Positions 16,081 through 24,389 of a stretch of DNA of 32,338 nt are shown here, piece after piece (the stretch's first letter is position 1; the number at the start of each line of letters is the position of its first letter). The stretch is from the NCBI RefSeq assembly GCF_000375485.1, contig NZ_AQXE01000003.1, positions 8,573 through 40,910 on the forward strand, written 5' to 3'. Both the position numbers and the translations under genes were made by a program. Origin of the DNA: Desulfovibrio oxyclinae DSM 11498. GTDB taxonomy: Bacteria > Desulfobacterota > Desulfovibrionia > Desulfovibrionales > Desulfovibrionaceae. The notes beneath the pieces were generated by a model. That model saw nothing but the letters and a program-made list of their open reading frames with translations, was not told where the DNA came from and did no database searches.

Positions 16081-16375
16081 CCGACGGGCCCTTCGGGCGG
16101 ACCAAAGGGGCGGCCCCCCTTTGGAATCCCTAAGTTGTCAGCGGGGTTGCAGCAGCCGAGTCCATGCGACCGCACAATCCGCGTCCAAGCTGCAACCCCG
16201 CTGACAGGAATTTATGTTCTGTGCGTCTTGGCTGACGAACTCCGTTAGCAGAGTTTCATCAAACGGAACTCCTCCATCGCCCACCCTCCCCTTCCAGAAC
16301 TCCCGATAAACCACGCACTAGCGCATTTTTTGCCTTCTTTTTGCCAAGCATAAAAGAAGGACGGCCAAAAGGCCG
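16081..16375. repeat. cluster of intergenic palindromes (REP-like)
   Basis: Five inverted repeats lie within 300 bases after pgpA. They are GCCC/GGGC (16088-16098); CCAAAGGGG/CCCCTTTGG (16102-16124); an 18-bp perfect pair (16136-16153 and 16189-16206); CCTTCTTTT/AAAAGAAGG with a ten-base loop (16333-16360); and CGGCC/GGCCG with an AAAA loop (16362-16375). None is followed by a clear U-tract. Such mosaics are typical of dispersed non-coding repeats. Copy number elsewhere in the genome is unknown from this window. Confidence 0.6.
16136..16206. repeat. 18-bp perfect inverted repeat
   Basis: The left arm (TGTCAGCGGGGTTGCAGC, 16136-16153) is an exact reverse complement of the right arm (16189-16206), with 35 bases between. 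It could fold into a long RNA or DNA hairpin. It may be a mobile-repeat structure, a pgpA 3' end, or a pair of protein-binding arms. Confidence 0.8.
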
Positions 16376-16732
16376 AAACCTACACCTAAAGCGAATAGGG
16401 TATGCCACCGGCGAGCCCCCTTGGAAACTATGGGATGTCGTTTATGGACACACCCGAGTATGCTCTCTTGAACAATAACCGCGAAAACAGTCAGGACGGC
16501 AATCTTTCACACCTCAAAGCAGCGGATTTGTGAAACTATAATCACTCATCGTGCTCAATCGCTTGAAAAGAACATGAAATTAGGAGAATTTACTGAGTAG
16601 TAAGCTGGTATTCATCGGTACACTCAACTGGGTCTGTAGCCTATTTCGATTGTAGATGCGGCTAAATATGCATAAGCTGAAACCCATTTTTGCGATGACA
16701 AGCAAGCGAGCGCCGATCACATTTGTTGATTC

Positions 16733-16741
16733 TGTTATGAT
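16733..16741 (+). promoter_or_regulatory. possible extended -10 promoter for the diguanylate cyclase gene
   Basis: TGT-TATGAT matches an extended -10 element (TGn plus a near-consensus hexamer) about 45 bases before the start codon. No convincing -35 box is present, which extended -10 promoters can lack. Confidence 0.35.
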
Positions 16742-16786
16742 CACTCTTCACGAATCCAGAAGTCCAGATGCAGATCACTGGAGGTC

Positions 16787-19306
16787 ATGTTGATAAAAAA
16801 AATAGTATTCCGGATCGCCATTTTCGCCATCTGCATTCTGGCTTTGGACATCTTTCTGGTAAGCCAGCTTTCCAGACGCCATTTGAACGACCAAAGGGTG
16901 GAGACTTCGCTGCAACTTGCCGCATTCAGAGCCCAGCTGGAGAAAGAAATCACGAAGAACTTGCTTCTTGTTCAGGGGACGGCCAATTACATCGCCATTA
17001 CTCCTGACCTGACTCAGGAAGAGTTTGCCAGATACGCAAAGGGCGTGCTGACCGGAGACAACCTCTTGAAGAATCTCGCAGCTGCGCCCGACTTCGTGAT
17101 GCGCTTTGTGTACCCGCTGGAAGGCAACCGAAAGATACTCGGGGTTGACTATCGAAATTTGCCAAACCAATGGGCGCAGGCCAGAAAGGCCAGGATGACC
17201 AAGGAAATGGTCATTGCAGGCCCCCTTAAATTGCTTCAGGGGGGCACCGGGCTCATTGGGCGCGCTCCGGTTTATCTCGAACCTGAAGGAAAAGCAGAGT
17301 TTTGGGGCATTGTTTCCGCGGTTATCGATATTGACAACCTTTTTGACACAGTGAGCATCGACACTTCCAGCCTGGATATCGCGATTCGCGGCGTTGACGG
17401 TTTGGGAGAGAGCGGTGCTGTCTTTTTCGGCGATCCACAGCTCTTCACTGCCGAAGATGCTGTGTACATGCCCGTTACGTTTCCGTCTGGAAACTGGGTC
17501 ATCGCCGCTGTGCCGCGCGGGGGGTGGACAAGCACACCTCCTCTTGCATCTATTGTACACGCTCTTCTAGGCCTGATGTTGGTGGTCGTCAGCGTTGGCT
17601 TGTATCGTTCCGTGAAGCGAGATCACACCATCCAGACAATTCAACAAAATTTGAATCAAGCCCAGTACATCGCCCACCTCGGCAGCTGGAGCCTGAATCA
17701 CTTGGATGGCAATATATGGTGGTCGGATGAAACCTACCGCATTTTTGGAGTGGATGGCGACTCTTTCATCCCCACCCTTGAAAGAGTCATGGATTTGATT
17801 CATCCGGAAGACAGACAGGAGGTCCTTGAGGCATTTCAATCGTCTACGGATACATGCGCAGGGTATTCGGTGGATCATCGAATTATCCATCCTGACGGAG
17901 AGGTTCGTCACGTTCAGGAGCGCGGTGAAACCGTCTGCGTCGACGGCGGAAAGACCCCGACGCACGCCGTAGGAACCGTTCTTGACGTCACAGAACGAGT
18001 ACGCGCCGAAGAGGCGCTACGCGCCAGCGAAGAAAAAATGAGGGCTATATCCGAGGCTTCCTACGATGCCATAATTGTTGTGGACGTCAACGACACCATT
18101 TCATTTTGGAACCCAGCAGCTGAAGAGATGTTCGGCTGGAAAGCAGAGGAAGTCATAGGCACCCCCCTTCATCCGCTCATTGCCCCAAAGGAATATCATC
18201 ATCAGATACGTAAAGGCATGGGGGCGTTCGCCAAAACCGGTGAGGGTCCAATTGTAGGATCAGTCATGGAAATGCCTGCAATCCGCAAAAACGGCGAGAT
18301 TTTTCACGTCGAGCGTTCCGTCACGTCCTTCAAACTGGGAAACTCTTATATGGCTGTGGGCAGCTTGCGTGACGTTACGGAACGCAAGCGACTCGAACAG
18401 GAGCTTCGTCACTATGCGGACCGCCTGACTCTGGCTTCAAAAGCAGGAGAAATTGGTGTTTGGGAGTGGAATCTGCAAACCGATTCACTAAGTTGGGATG
18501 AACAGATGTTTCGGCTTTACAGTGTGGAGCCCGGTGAATTCAAGGGCGTCTATGAAGCGTGGCAGAGCCGGTTGCATCCTGAAGACCTGCAGGGCGCAGA
18601 GCAGTCATTGCAGCAGGCAACCGAGGAGACAGGTTTTTGGGAGTCGGAATTTCGCGTGATCTGGCCCAATGGAGAGGTTCGGTACATCAAGGCGGCAGCA
18701 TTGACCGAAAAAGATTCGGACGGCAACCCCAAATACTTGATTGGAGTCAACTGGGACGTCACCGAGTCCAGAGAGTTGGAAAAGCAACTGCGTCGCATGG
18801 CCACCACGGACGACATGACAAAGCTTCACAACTGTCGTTATTTCATCGAACTGGTTACACGCGAAATAGAGAGAAGCATCCGTTATTCAAGACCTTTTTC
18901 AATGATCATGTTCGACGCGGACAAATTCAAGACGATCAATGACACATATGGCCACGATGTGGGGGACATGGTGCTCAAGGCCATCGCTGCGACTGCAAAA
19001 GATGTCTTGCGTGATGTGGACATTATCGGACGTATCGGCGGAGAAGAATTCGCCGTCGGACTTCCGGAAACCGATCAAAATGGGGCCATACTGGTGGCAA
19101 ACCGGCTTCATGCGGCTTTAGAGGAAGCATTTGTGACTCTCCCGGACGGAGGAAAAGTGGATTTCACGGTCAGCCTTGGTCTCGCTGTGCTGGACGACAC
19201 CGCCACGGACGTGGATGTCCTGCTTAAACATGCTGATCTGGCACTCTACACAGCTAAGGAGAACGGTCGCAACCGATTGGAAATATACACCGCGAGCATG
19301 GAATGA
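16787..19306 (+). CDS. membrane diguanylate cyclase: CHASE-PAS-PAS-PAS-GGDEF
   Basis: This 839-residue sensor makes cyclic di-GMP from two GTP. A membrane span (about 5-26) is followed by a periplasmic CHASE ligand-sensing domain (about 45-240, with VYPLEGNRKILGVDYR and GPLKLLQGGTGLIGRAPVYL). A second span comes next (254-274), then three PAS domains (about 292-405, 414-535, 545-662) and a GGDEF domain (668-835). The active site is GGEEF (751-755) and metal-binding D710 is present. An RxxD inhibitory site (742-745) sits five residues before it, so product feedback is likely. There is no EAL or HD-GYP domain. GGAGG lies only two bases before the ATG, so the TTG one codon later is an alternative start. 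The gene is AT-richer than its neighbours and stands alone, which suggests later acquisition. Confidence 0.94.
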   Translation: MLIKKIVFRIAIFAICILALDIFLVSQLSRRHLNDQRVETSLQLAAFRAQLEKEITKNLLLVQGTANYIAITPDLTQEEFARYAKGVLTGDNLLKNLAAAPDFVMRFVYPLEGNRKILGVDYRNLPNQWAQARKARMTKEMVIAGPLKLLQGGTGLIGRAPVYLEPEGKAEFWGIVSAVIDIDNLFDTVSIDTSSLDIAIRGVDGLGESGAVFFGDPQLFTAEDAVYMPVTFPSGNWVIAAVPRGGWTSTPPLASIVHALLGLMLVVVSVGLYRSVKRDHTIQTIQQNLNQAQYIAHLGSWSLNHLDGNIWWSDETYRIFGVDGDSFIPTLERVMDLIHPEDRQEVLEAFQSSTDTCAGYSVDHRIIHPDGEVRHVQERGETVCVDGGKTPTHAVGTVLDVTERVRAEEALRASEEKMRAISEASYDAIIVVDVNDTISFWNPAAEEMFGWKAEEVIGTPLHPLIAPKEYHHQIRKGMGAFAKTGEGPIVGSVMEMPAIRKNGEIFHVERSVTSFKLGNSYMAVGSLRDVTERKRLEQELRHYADRLTLASKAGEIGVWEWNLQTDSLSWDEQMFRLYSVEPGEFKGVYEAWQSRLHPEDLQGAEQSLQQATEETGFWESEFRVIWPNGEVRYIKAAALTEKDSDGNPKYLIGVNWDVTESRELEKQLRRMATTDDMTKLHNCRYFIELVTREIERSIRYSRPFSMIMFDADKFKTINDTYGHDVGDMVLKAIAATAKDVLRDVDIIGRIGGEEFAVGLPETDQNGAILVANRLHAALEEAFVTLPDGGKVDFTVSLGLAVLDDTATDVDVLLKHADLALYTAKENGRNRLEIYTASME

Positions 19307-19568
19307 TTAAGAGAAACCGGAAACAGTTCCTGGATCTGTGGCCATTAACTCTGGTCCAAAAGTGGCACTTTACGACGACTCGATAGTCTCGTGTTTTGAC
19401 GCCAGCTAGAGCCAAGACCTGCATACACAGGTTGCGGCCTTACCTAATGCAGCTGTTTACCCGAATATTCACTGCCTCATCATCCGACAAACTGCAGAAA
19501 ATATGGGCATACTGATGCCTATGATCCCACCCGCCTGAGACCTCGGGATATCCTCAGGAATGCCAAGT
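19307..19568. other. gene-less intergenic stretch after the cyclase gene
   Basis: About 260 bases hold no credible gene. There is no strong terminator directly after the cyclase stop. I see only short imperfect inverted repeats such as CCTGAG/CTCAGG near 19535-19558. It may be decayed sequence from the edge of an inserted segment. Confidence 0.5.
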
Positions 19569-19573
19569 CATAA

Positions 19574-19604
19574 AAAAGCCCCGTGCAAACAGCACGGGGC
19601 TTTT
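19574..19604. terminator. bidirectional terminator at the end of the tol-pal operon
   Basis: A nine-bp stem (GCCCCGTGC / GCACGGGGC) with an AAACA loop is flanked by an A-run on the left and TTTT on the right. On the minus strand it gives a stem followed by TTTTTT, 20-odd bases after the pal stop. It can also stop plus-strand transcripts from the cyclase side. Confidence 0.92.
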
Positions 19605-19625
19605 CATTTCGGGATGTCAGATCAG

Positions 19626-20186
19626 CTAATAGGAGATCTTGAATTCGTCGCGACGGTTCTTGGCCCATGCGGTTTCGTTATGACCGGGGTCGATGGGGCG
19701 TTCTTCGCCGAAGCTGACGATGCTAAGACGTTCGGGTTCCACGCCGAGGATGACGAGATGCTCGAAAGCTGCGCGGGCGCGTTTTTCGCCGAGGGCGAGG
19801 TTGTACTCTTCTGTGCCGCGTTCATCGCAATAGCCTTCGATGACCATGGTCATGCCGGGGTATTCCTTCATGAGGCGGGCCTTGATGGCGAGCAGGTCAC
19901 GGGCCTGCTCAGAGAGCTCATAGGAGTCGAAGGCGAAATGAATCATGAACTGCAGTTCTTCTACGGCCTGCTGTTTCTGGGCTTCGCGAATGGCTGCCTG
20001 ATCATACTGATCCTCTTCCACTACGGGCGGTTCGGGCTCGGGCTGAACGTCGGGGGTGTCGTCCTCGACTTTCACTTCCGTGGCCCCGGGGGGCACGCTT
20101 GAACCGCTTTTGGTGGAGCAACCGGCTCCAACGGTGATTGCGAAACAAAGGATCATCGTCATGATGAGGGTCAGTCTGGTATTCAT
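19626..20186 (-). CDS. pal: peptidoglycan-associated lipoprotein Pal
   Basis: This 186-residue outer-membrane lipoprotein binds peptidoglycan and TolB, and so tethers the outer membrane during division. The start is the ATG at 20186, after an AAGGAG site; the frame extends upstream to 20252 but that part has no signal. A signal sequence ends in VGAGC, an acceptable though not classic lipobox with Gly at -3. An acidic, proline-rich linker precedes the OmpA-like domain (FMIHFAFDSYELSEQARDLL ... VIEGYCDERGTEEYNLALGEKRARAA ... NRRDEFKI). The domain keeps the Asp and Arg residues that grip diaminopimelate. It is the last gene of the tol operon, 112 bases after tolB. Confidence 0.95.
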   Translation of the reverse strand: MNTRLTLIMTMILCFAITVGAGCSTKSGSSVPPGATEVKVEDDTPDVQPEPEPPVVEEDQYDQAAIREAQKQQAVEELQFMIHFAFDSYELSEQARDLLAIKARLMKEYPGMTMVIEGYCDERGTEEYNLALGEKRARAAFEHLVILGVEPERLSIVSFGEERPIDPGHNETAWAKNRRDEFKISY

Positions 20187-20298
20187 CTCCACTCCTTGAG
20201 CCGGGCCGCTTGTGCGGCGTGAAACATCCTGATTGGGTAATACTTGAATCATTTACCCTTTACTGTGCAAAAATCAACCCCCGGAATAATCCGTTACA

Positions 20299-21600
20299 CT
20301 ATTGCAACGCTGTATCCCAGGCCGGGGCGAAGGCCGCTCCGGAGCCGGTCTTGATCATTTTGGCCGCGTCTCCGTGTCTTGTGGTCAGATACAGCCGATA
20401 TTGGCCACTTCTGTTGGACGCGAAGGCAATAAAGTAACCATCCGGCCCGAAAGCTGGATATTCGTCGCTTCCCGGGCCGAAACTGACCTGCCGTTCGCGC
20501 GACGTTTCCAGATCGTGCACAAAAATGCGGTGTCCGCTTCCGGTGCGTCGGTTGTAGGCGATGTAGCGTCCGTCGGGACTGAGGCAGGGGTGCGTGTTGT
20601 AGGTGCCGTCCAACGTGATACGGCGGATCTTTCCGGTCTGCAGATCCATCATGTAGATATGCGGATTCCCTGCACGACCAGAGGTGAAGACCATGTGCCT
20701 GCCGGTGCGGTCAAAGCTGGGGGAAACGTCGATGAACGAGCTCTTAACGAGGGCGCGCTGGGGCTTGAAGGCAGAATCGAGCTTGTAGATATCCGCATGG
20801 CCGTGACGGTTGAGGGTCACCGCGAGGCCGCCACCGGGCATGAATTCCGGGCTGATGACGGACTGCCCGAGCTTATCGGTGTACAGCTCGGTCTTGCCGG
20901 TATTCTTCTCGTAAACACCGAGGTAATGGCTCTTTTCGCCGATGTGGGTAAAGGCCAGCCTGCTTCCGTCCGGAGACCATGCCGGGCCGAGGTTGAATCC
21001 GCCCATGGTGGTGATGCGGGTCAGTTCGCGTCCCTGCGGCAGGACGGTGTAGATTTCCTTACTCTTTCCGAGTTGACGCACGAAGGCCAGCGGGGAATCG
21101 AAGAAAGCCTTCTTGCCTGTGAGGGCGTCCACAAACGCCGAACTGAAGCGATCCGCGATATCCACGATATTGTCCTGCGTCACACGGCCATAGGCCTTGC
21201 CGATGATCATGCGCCGGCCGAAGGTATCATAAACGCGAACCTCAAGGCCGTTGCTGTTCCAGCCGGAGGTCATGACGAGGTCAATCTTGGCAAGCTGCAG
21301 CGGGCGGAAATCGATCTCGGTGGATTTCACTCCGGTGCTGGGGTCGCCCCCAAGGAGCTGATCCATGGGAGTCTCCTCCAGAAACGGGAGGTAGGAAAGG
21401 TTGTTCTCCACGGTCTGTTCAAAGGTCTGCGCCATGGGCGGCAGATCGTCCTGCAGTGCTCTGGGCGGCAGAATGACCATGTTTACCTTGCGCTGACCGG
21501 GACCGAAGATGTCCACGGTAAGCGTTTCCTGCGCTGTTGCCGCGGCGGCGAGAACCAGTGTCATGGCCAGCGCGGCGCATATGGTGATGAGTCGTTTCAT
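20299..21600 (-). CDS. tolB: Tol-Pal system protein TolB
   Basis: This 433-residue periplasmic protein passes force or signal between TolA and Pal. It has a signal peptide with cleavage at ATA-Q (residues 21-24), then the N-terminal domain (IFGPGQRKVNMVILPPRAL), and a C-terminal six-bladed beta-propeller. The propeller shows the repeating pattern AWSPDGSRLAFT, SPEFMPGGGLAVT, SPSFDRTGRHMVFTS, HPCLSPDGRYIAYN and YPAFGPDGYFIAFAS. The length is typical. The ATG at 21600 follows an AGGGA site and lies seven bases after tolA ends, so translation is probably coupled. Confidence 0.95.
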   Translation of the reverse strand: MKRLITICAALAMTLVLAAAATAQETLTVDIFGPGQRKVNMVILPPRALQDDLPPMAQTFEQTVENNLSYLPFLEETPMDQLLGGDPSTGVKSTEIDFRPLQLAKIDLVMTSGWNSNGLEVRVYDTFGRRMIIGKAYGRVTQDNIVDIADRFSSAFVDALTGKKAFFDSPLAFVRQLGKSKEIYTVLPQGRELTRITTMGGFNLGPAWSPDGSRLAFTHIGEKSHYLGVYEKNTGKTELYTDKLGQSVISPEFMPGGGLAVTLNRHGHADIYKLDSAFKPQRALVKSSFIDVSPSFDRTGRHMVFTSGRAGNPHIYMMDLQTGKIRRITLDGTYNTHPCLSPDGRYIAYNRRTGSGHRIFVHDLETSRERQVSFGPGSDEYPAFGPDGYFIAFASNRSGQYRLYLTTRHGDAAKMIKTGSGAAFAPAWDTALQ

Positions 21601-21607
21601 GTCGTCC

Positions 21608-22534
21608 CTACTGGTTGAGGTCCTGGCTGTTGAAATTGATAACTATGACCTTGTCCTGCTCCCTGCTCGGCGGCTCGACCCGCTCGGTTTCGCGGATGGC
21701 TCGCAGGGTGGAATTGTCGAATTCGATATTGCCCGAGCTTTCAAGGATTTCAGATGAAACAATGGTGCCGTCGTCGCCGATGGTAAGCTCTACGCTGGCA
21801 AGCAGGTTGGCGTCACCAGCAAAAGACGGATAGCGCCAGTTCTCCTTGATGGCCGAGGCCACGATCATGGCGTAGACTTCGGCCAGCCCGGACCCGGCGC
21901 CGCCGGGTGTGCCGCCGTGAGAATAAATCTCGCCGCCCTGCTCCTGCCGGAGTGCGGCGAGTTCGTCGTCGAGTTGAGCCGCGACCTGATCATCCTCGGC
22001 CTGAACGCCCTGCTTCACGTCGCTGAGCGCATCGGCAAGCAGTTCATCGGAAGTTTTTTTCGGCTTCGGCTTGGGTTTCGGTTTGGGGGCCGGTTTCGGC
22101 TCCGGCTTGGGCTCGGCCTTTTTTTCAGGCTTCTTGAGCGGCTCGGCCTTTTTTTCCGGCTCCGGCTTTTCCTTCTTCTTGACGACGACCTTTTTTTCCT
22201 TGGTCTTCTCGCTGATGGGCTTGGCCTCCGGCTTCGGCTCAGGTTTGCGAGCTGGCTTCACAGGCTCGACCGAAGACTGCATCGGCTGCTTTTCAACCTG
22301 CATGACAGGTTGGGCCACCTGTTTTGGTTCCGGCTTGGCCGGAGTCGCATCGCTCTTGCTCGGAGACTTTTCGCCGGGCGGGGGCGGAGGCGCGGGCGCG
22401 AGCTGCACCAGATCCACCGTGTAGGCAGGACGGTCCAGTTCAAGCTTCCTGTCGGGAACATCAGCCCAGAAGACCACGACCGCCAGAAGCCCCGCGTGCA
22501 GCAGGAAAGAAAGAAGAAAGCCGAAATATCTCAT
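21608..22534 (-). CDS. tolA: TolA/TonB-type energy transducer
   Basis: This 308-residue protein has a single N-terminal span and links the TolQ-TolR motor to TolB and Pal. The span carries SFLLH (S9, H13), the motif by which TolA and TonB contact the motor. A long periplasmic arm (about 45-165) is rich in Pro, Lys and Glu with repeated PKP/EPKP units, unlike the Ala-rich helical arm of E. coli TolA. The C-terminal domain (VYAMIVASAIKENWRYPSFAGDANLLASVELTI ... SSGNIEFDNSTLRAIRE) is a TonB/TolA fold. I use the ATG at 22534; a TTG at 22549 is an alternative and neither has a clear ribosome site. Context makes it TolA. Confidence 0.9.
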   Translation of the reverse strand: MRYFGFLLSFLLHAGLLAVVVFWADVPDRKLELDRPAYTVDLVQLAPAPPPPPGEKSPSKSDATPAKPEPKQVAQPVMQVEKQPMQSSVEPVKPARKPEPKPEAKPISEKTKEKKVVVKKKEKPEPEKKAEPLKKPEKKAEPKPEPKPAPKPKPKPKPKKTSDELLADALSDVKQGVQAEDDQVAAQLDDELAALRQEQGGEIYSHGGTPGGAGSGLAEVYAMIVASAIKENWRYPSFAGDANLLASVELTIGDDGTIVSSEILESSGNIEFDNSTLRAIRETERVEPPSREQDKVIVINFNSQDLNQ

Positions 22535-22558
22535 GATATGATCACGCAACCCGAAGGG

Positions 22559-22975
22559 CTAGCGTTTCGTTCCATCCTTCTTTTCCTCGGCCACAATGCC
22601 GAGCTTGTCGATGCCCGCAGCCTTGACTTCACCCATCACGTCCACCACCACGCCGTAAGCCACGCTCTTGTCAGCGCGCAGAAAAAGCTGCTTGTTCTGC
22701 GAAGCCACCAGACGCTGAAGGAAATCGCCCAGTTCGCCTTCGGGCACTTCGTATTTGTCGAGCATGATGGTCCCGTCGGCCTTGACGCTCAGGACCAGAT
22801 GATCTTTGTCCTGCGGCAAATTGCGCACGGAACGCGTCTGCGGCAGGTCCACCTCCACCCCCTGCGTCATGAGCGGGGCGGTGACCATGAATATGATGAG
22901 CAGAACCAGCATCACGTCCACGAAGGGCGTGACGTTGATTTCCGCAAGGTAGCCGTTTCCGGTCTTGAGAGCCAT
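22559..22975 (-). CDS. tolR: TolR (ExbD/TolR family)
   Basis: This 138-residue inner-membrane protein forms the ion channel with TolQ. It has one span near the N-terminus ([24 protein letters not shown]) with the essential aspartate D20. A periplasmic ExbD/TolR domain follows ([10 protein letters not shown] ... [32 protein letters not shown]). An AGGAGG site sits seven bases before the ATG. It lies nine bases after tolQ and about 24 before tolA. Confidence 0.95.
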   Translation of the reverse strand: MALKTGNGYLAEINVTPFVDVMLVLLIIFMVTAPLMTQGVEVDLPQTRSVRNLPQDKDHLVLSVKADGTIMLDKYEVPEGELGDFLQRLVASQNKQLFLRADKSVAYGVVVDVMGEVKAAGIDKLGIVAEEKKDGTKR

Positions 22976-22984
22976 GACGGCCTC

Positions 22985-23674
22985 CTATTTGCCGGTCCAG
23001 GCGATCTCGCGCTCGGCGCGGTTCAGGAAGGCGCCTGCGAAGTCGATCATGCCGGTTTCCACTTCGGAGAGCTTTCCGAGGAAGAAGTTGTAACCGATGG
23101 TGGCCGGGATCGCCACGCCCAGACCGATGGCGGTGGCGATGAGCGCCTCGGAGATGCCCGGGGCCACGGTTGCAAGCGCCGCGGACTGTTGAAGACCGAT
23201 GGAGTGGAAGGAGTGCATGATGCCCCAGACCGTGCCGAACAGCCCGATGAAGGGCGCGGCATTGGCGCAGGTCGCCAGAAACGGCAGGTTGCGTGTCAGG
23301 CGGCGCATTTCGGCGCTGATACCCTGCCGCAGCACGCGGCGCAGCGTGTCCTTGACCAGCATGCGTTTGCGGTCACGATCCAGTTCGGCCTTTTCCAGCT
23401 TGCGAAATTCCTTGACCGCCATGGAGCTGACCTTTGCCAGCGGCGAGTTCTTGCCCCCGAGGGTCTTGATCCCGGTGGCGAGGTCTTCGGCGACGATGAA
23501 GGACTCGTACCCTGCCAGCACCCTGCGGCGGGCCGAGAGGATGCTGAAGGCTTTGTAAAAGATGATGGTCCAACTCCAAAGGGACATGGCGGCGAGCAGG
23601 AGCATGACGCCCTTGACCGCCAGCGTTGCGCCCATGACCATTTGCAGCATGTTGTTTTCGCCAAGAATGTCCAT
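22985..23674 (-). CDS. tolQ: TolQ (MotA/TolQ/ExbB family)
   Basis: This 229-residue inner-membrane protein is the motor subunit of the Tol system. It has three spans: near residues 15-40, and a pair formed by [25 protein letters not shown] and [24 protein letters not shown], which carry the conserved channel residues. A cytoplasmic loop rich in charged residues joins the first and second. The ATG at 23674 is preceded by a GGGG-type site. It is the first of the five tol-pal genes and starts 52 bases after the PHP-domain gene ends. Confidence 0.95.
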   Translation of the reverse strand: MDILGENNMLQMVMGATLAVKGVMLLLAAMSLWSWTIIFYKAFSILSARRRVLAGYESFIVAEDLATGIKTLGGKNSPLAKVSSMAVKEFRKLEKAELDRDRKRMLVKDTLRRVLRQGISAEMRRLTRNLPFLATCANAAPFIGLFGTVWGIMHSFHSIGLQQSAALATVAPGISEALIATAIGLGVAIPATIGYNFFLGKLSEVETGMIDFAGAFLNRAEREIAWTGK

Positions 23675-23726
23675 TCCGTTACCCCGTAGGCGTTTGCGGG
23701 CCGCGCCCGCGTCCAGTAAGCGGCGG

Positions 23727-24377
23727 CTACTTCATCAGCCGCTGCACGATTTCCCAAGAATTGCTTTCCGCAGCTTCGATTTCCTGCGGCGTGAGCCCAG
23801 CCCCGAGAGCGATGGCGCGACGCATCTCCGGCCCCACGAGATCGCGCGGGGAATGGGCGTCGTTGTCGATCACCAGCTTGGCGCCATGGCGGCGAGCCAG
23901 TTCGGCAACCCGTCCGTTGGTGTAGCTGTGACCGCCACGCGTGGTGATTTCGAGATGCACGCCCTTTTCTGCGGCGAGGGCCACTTCCTCTTCGGTGATG
24001 AGGCCCGGATGCGCGAGGATGTCCACCCCGGCTTCGATGGCGGCGAGGTTGGTCCCCGGCGCCACGGGTTCCACAATGGTTTCGCCGTGCACCACCACCA
24101 GCGAAGCCCCTTCCTCACGGGCCTTGAGCGTCATGTCCGGTATAAGGCTCGGCGGGACGTGGGTGATCTCAACTCCCGCAATGACCGTCATGTCGAAAAA
24201 ATGGCCGTGCTCCTTGGCGAAGCGGCTCACGTTTTCAATGATGGTCTTGTAGTTACTGAGGTCCGCGTGATCGGTGATGCCCACGGCCTTGTATCCGGCC
24301 ACCGAGGCTCGGCGAACCAGCTCCGAAGGTATGAGTTCCCCGTCGCTGAACACCGTGTGCATGTGCAGATCGATCAT
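23727..24377 (-). CDS. PHP-domain phosphoesterase (histidinol-phosphatase-like)
   Basis: This 216-residue cytoplasmic protein has a single PHP domain, a metal-dependent phosphoesterase fold. Metal-ligand motifs are in order: DLHMHT, GITDHAD, the glutamate in IAGVEITHV, VVHGE, LAHPG, and VIDNDAHSPRD near the end. Family members hydrolyse histidinol phosphate, nucleotides or small phosphate esters; the substrate is not evident and no histidine genes are near. The ATG at 24377 follows an AAGGTGG site. It lies between the DUF151 gene and tolQ on the same strand with short gaps. Confidence 0.88.
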   Translation of the reverse strand: MIDLHMHTVFSDGELIPSELVRRASVAGYKAVGITDHADLSNYKTIIENVSRFAKEHGHFFDMTVIAGVEITHVPPSLIPDMTLKAREEGASLVVVHGETIVEPVAPGTNLAAIEAGVDILAHPGLITEEEVALAAEKGVHLEITTRGGHSYTNGRVAELARRHGAKLVIDNDAHSPRDLVGPEMRRAIALGAGLTPQEIEAAESNSWEIVQRLMK

Positions 24378-24389
24378 CTCGCCACCTTT

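Larger units (their letters stand above)
16072..16786. other. gene-less intergenic stretch
   Basis: I see no credible coding frame here. The left half holds the palindrome cluster. The right half (about 16380-16786) is AT-richer and carries no repeat or RNA gene that I recognise. It contains a possible extended -10 promoter at 16733-16741 for the cyclase gene and an isolated TATAAT at 16537. The base composition shift begins here and continues through the next gene. Confidence 0.6.

Noticed and set aside
16537..16542. perfect TATAAT in the gene-less stretch before the cyclase gene
   Set aside because: It has no -35 box at a usable distance, no extended -10 and no gene close downstream; a single hexamer in AT-rich DNA is expected by chance.
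19307..19568. possible insertion-sequence remnant after the cyclase gene
   Set aside because: I found no matching terminal inverted repeats, no target duplication and no transposase fragment.
20205..20218. GCCGC/GCGGC hairpin just before the pal ribosome site
   Set aside because: It is only five base pairs, so it is too weak to call a regulator; it may be chance in GC-rich sequence.
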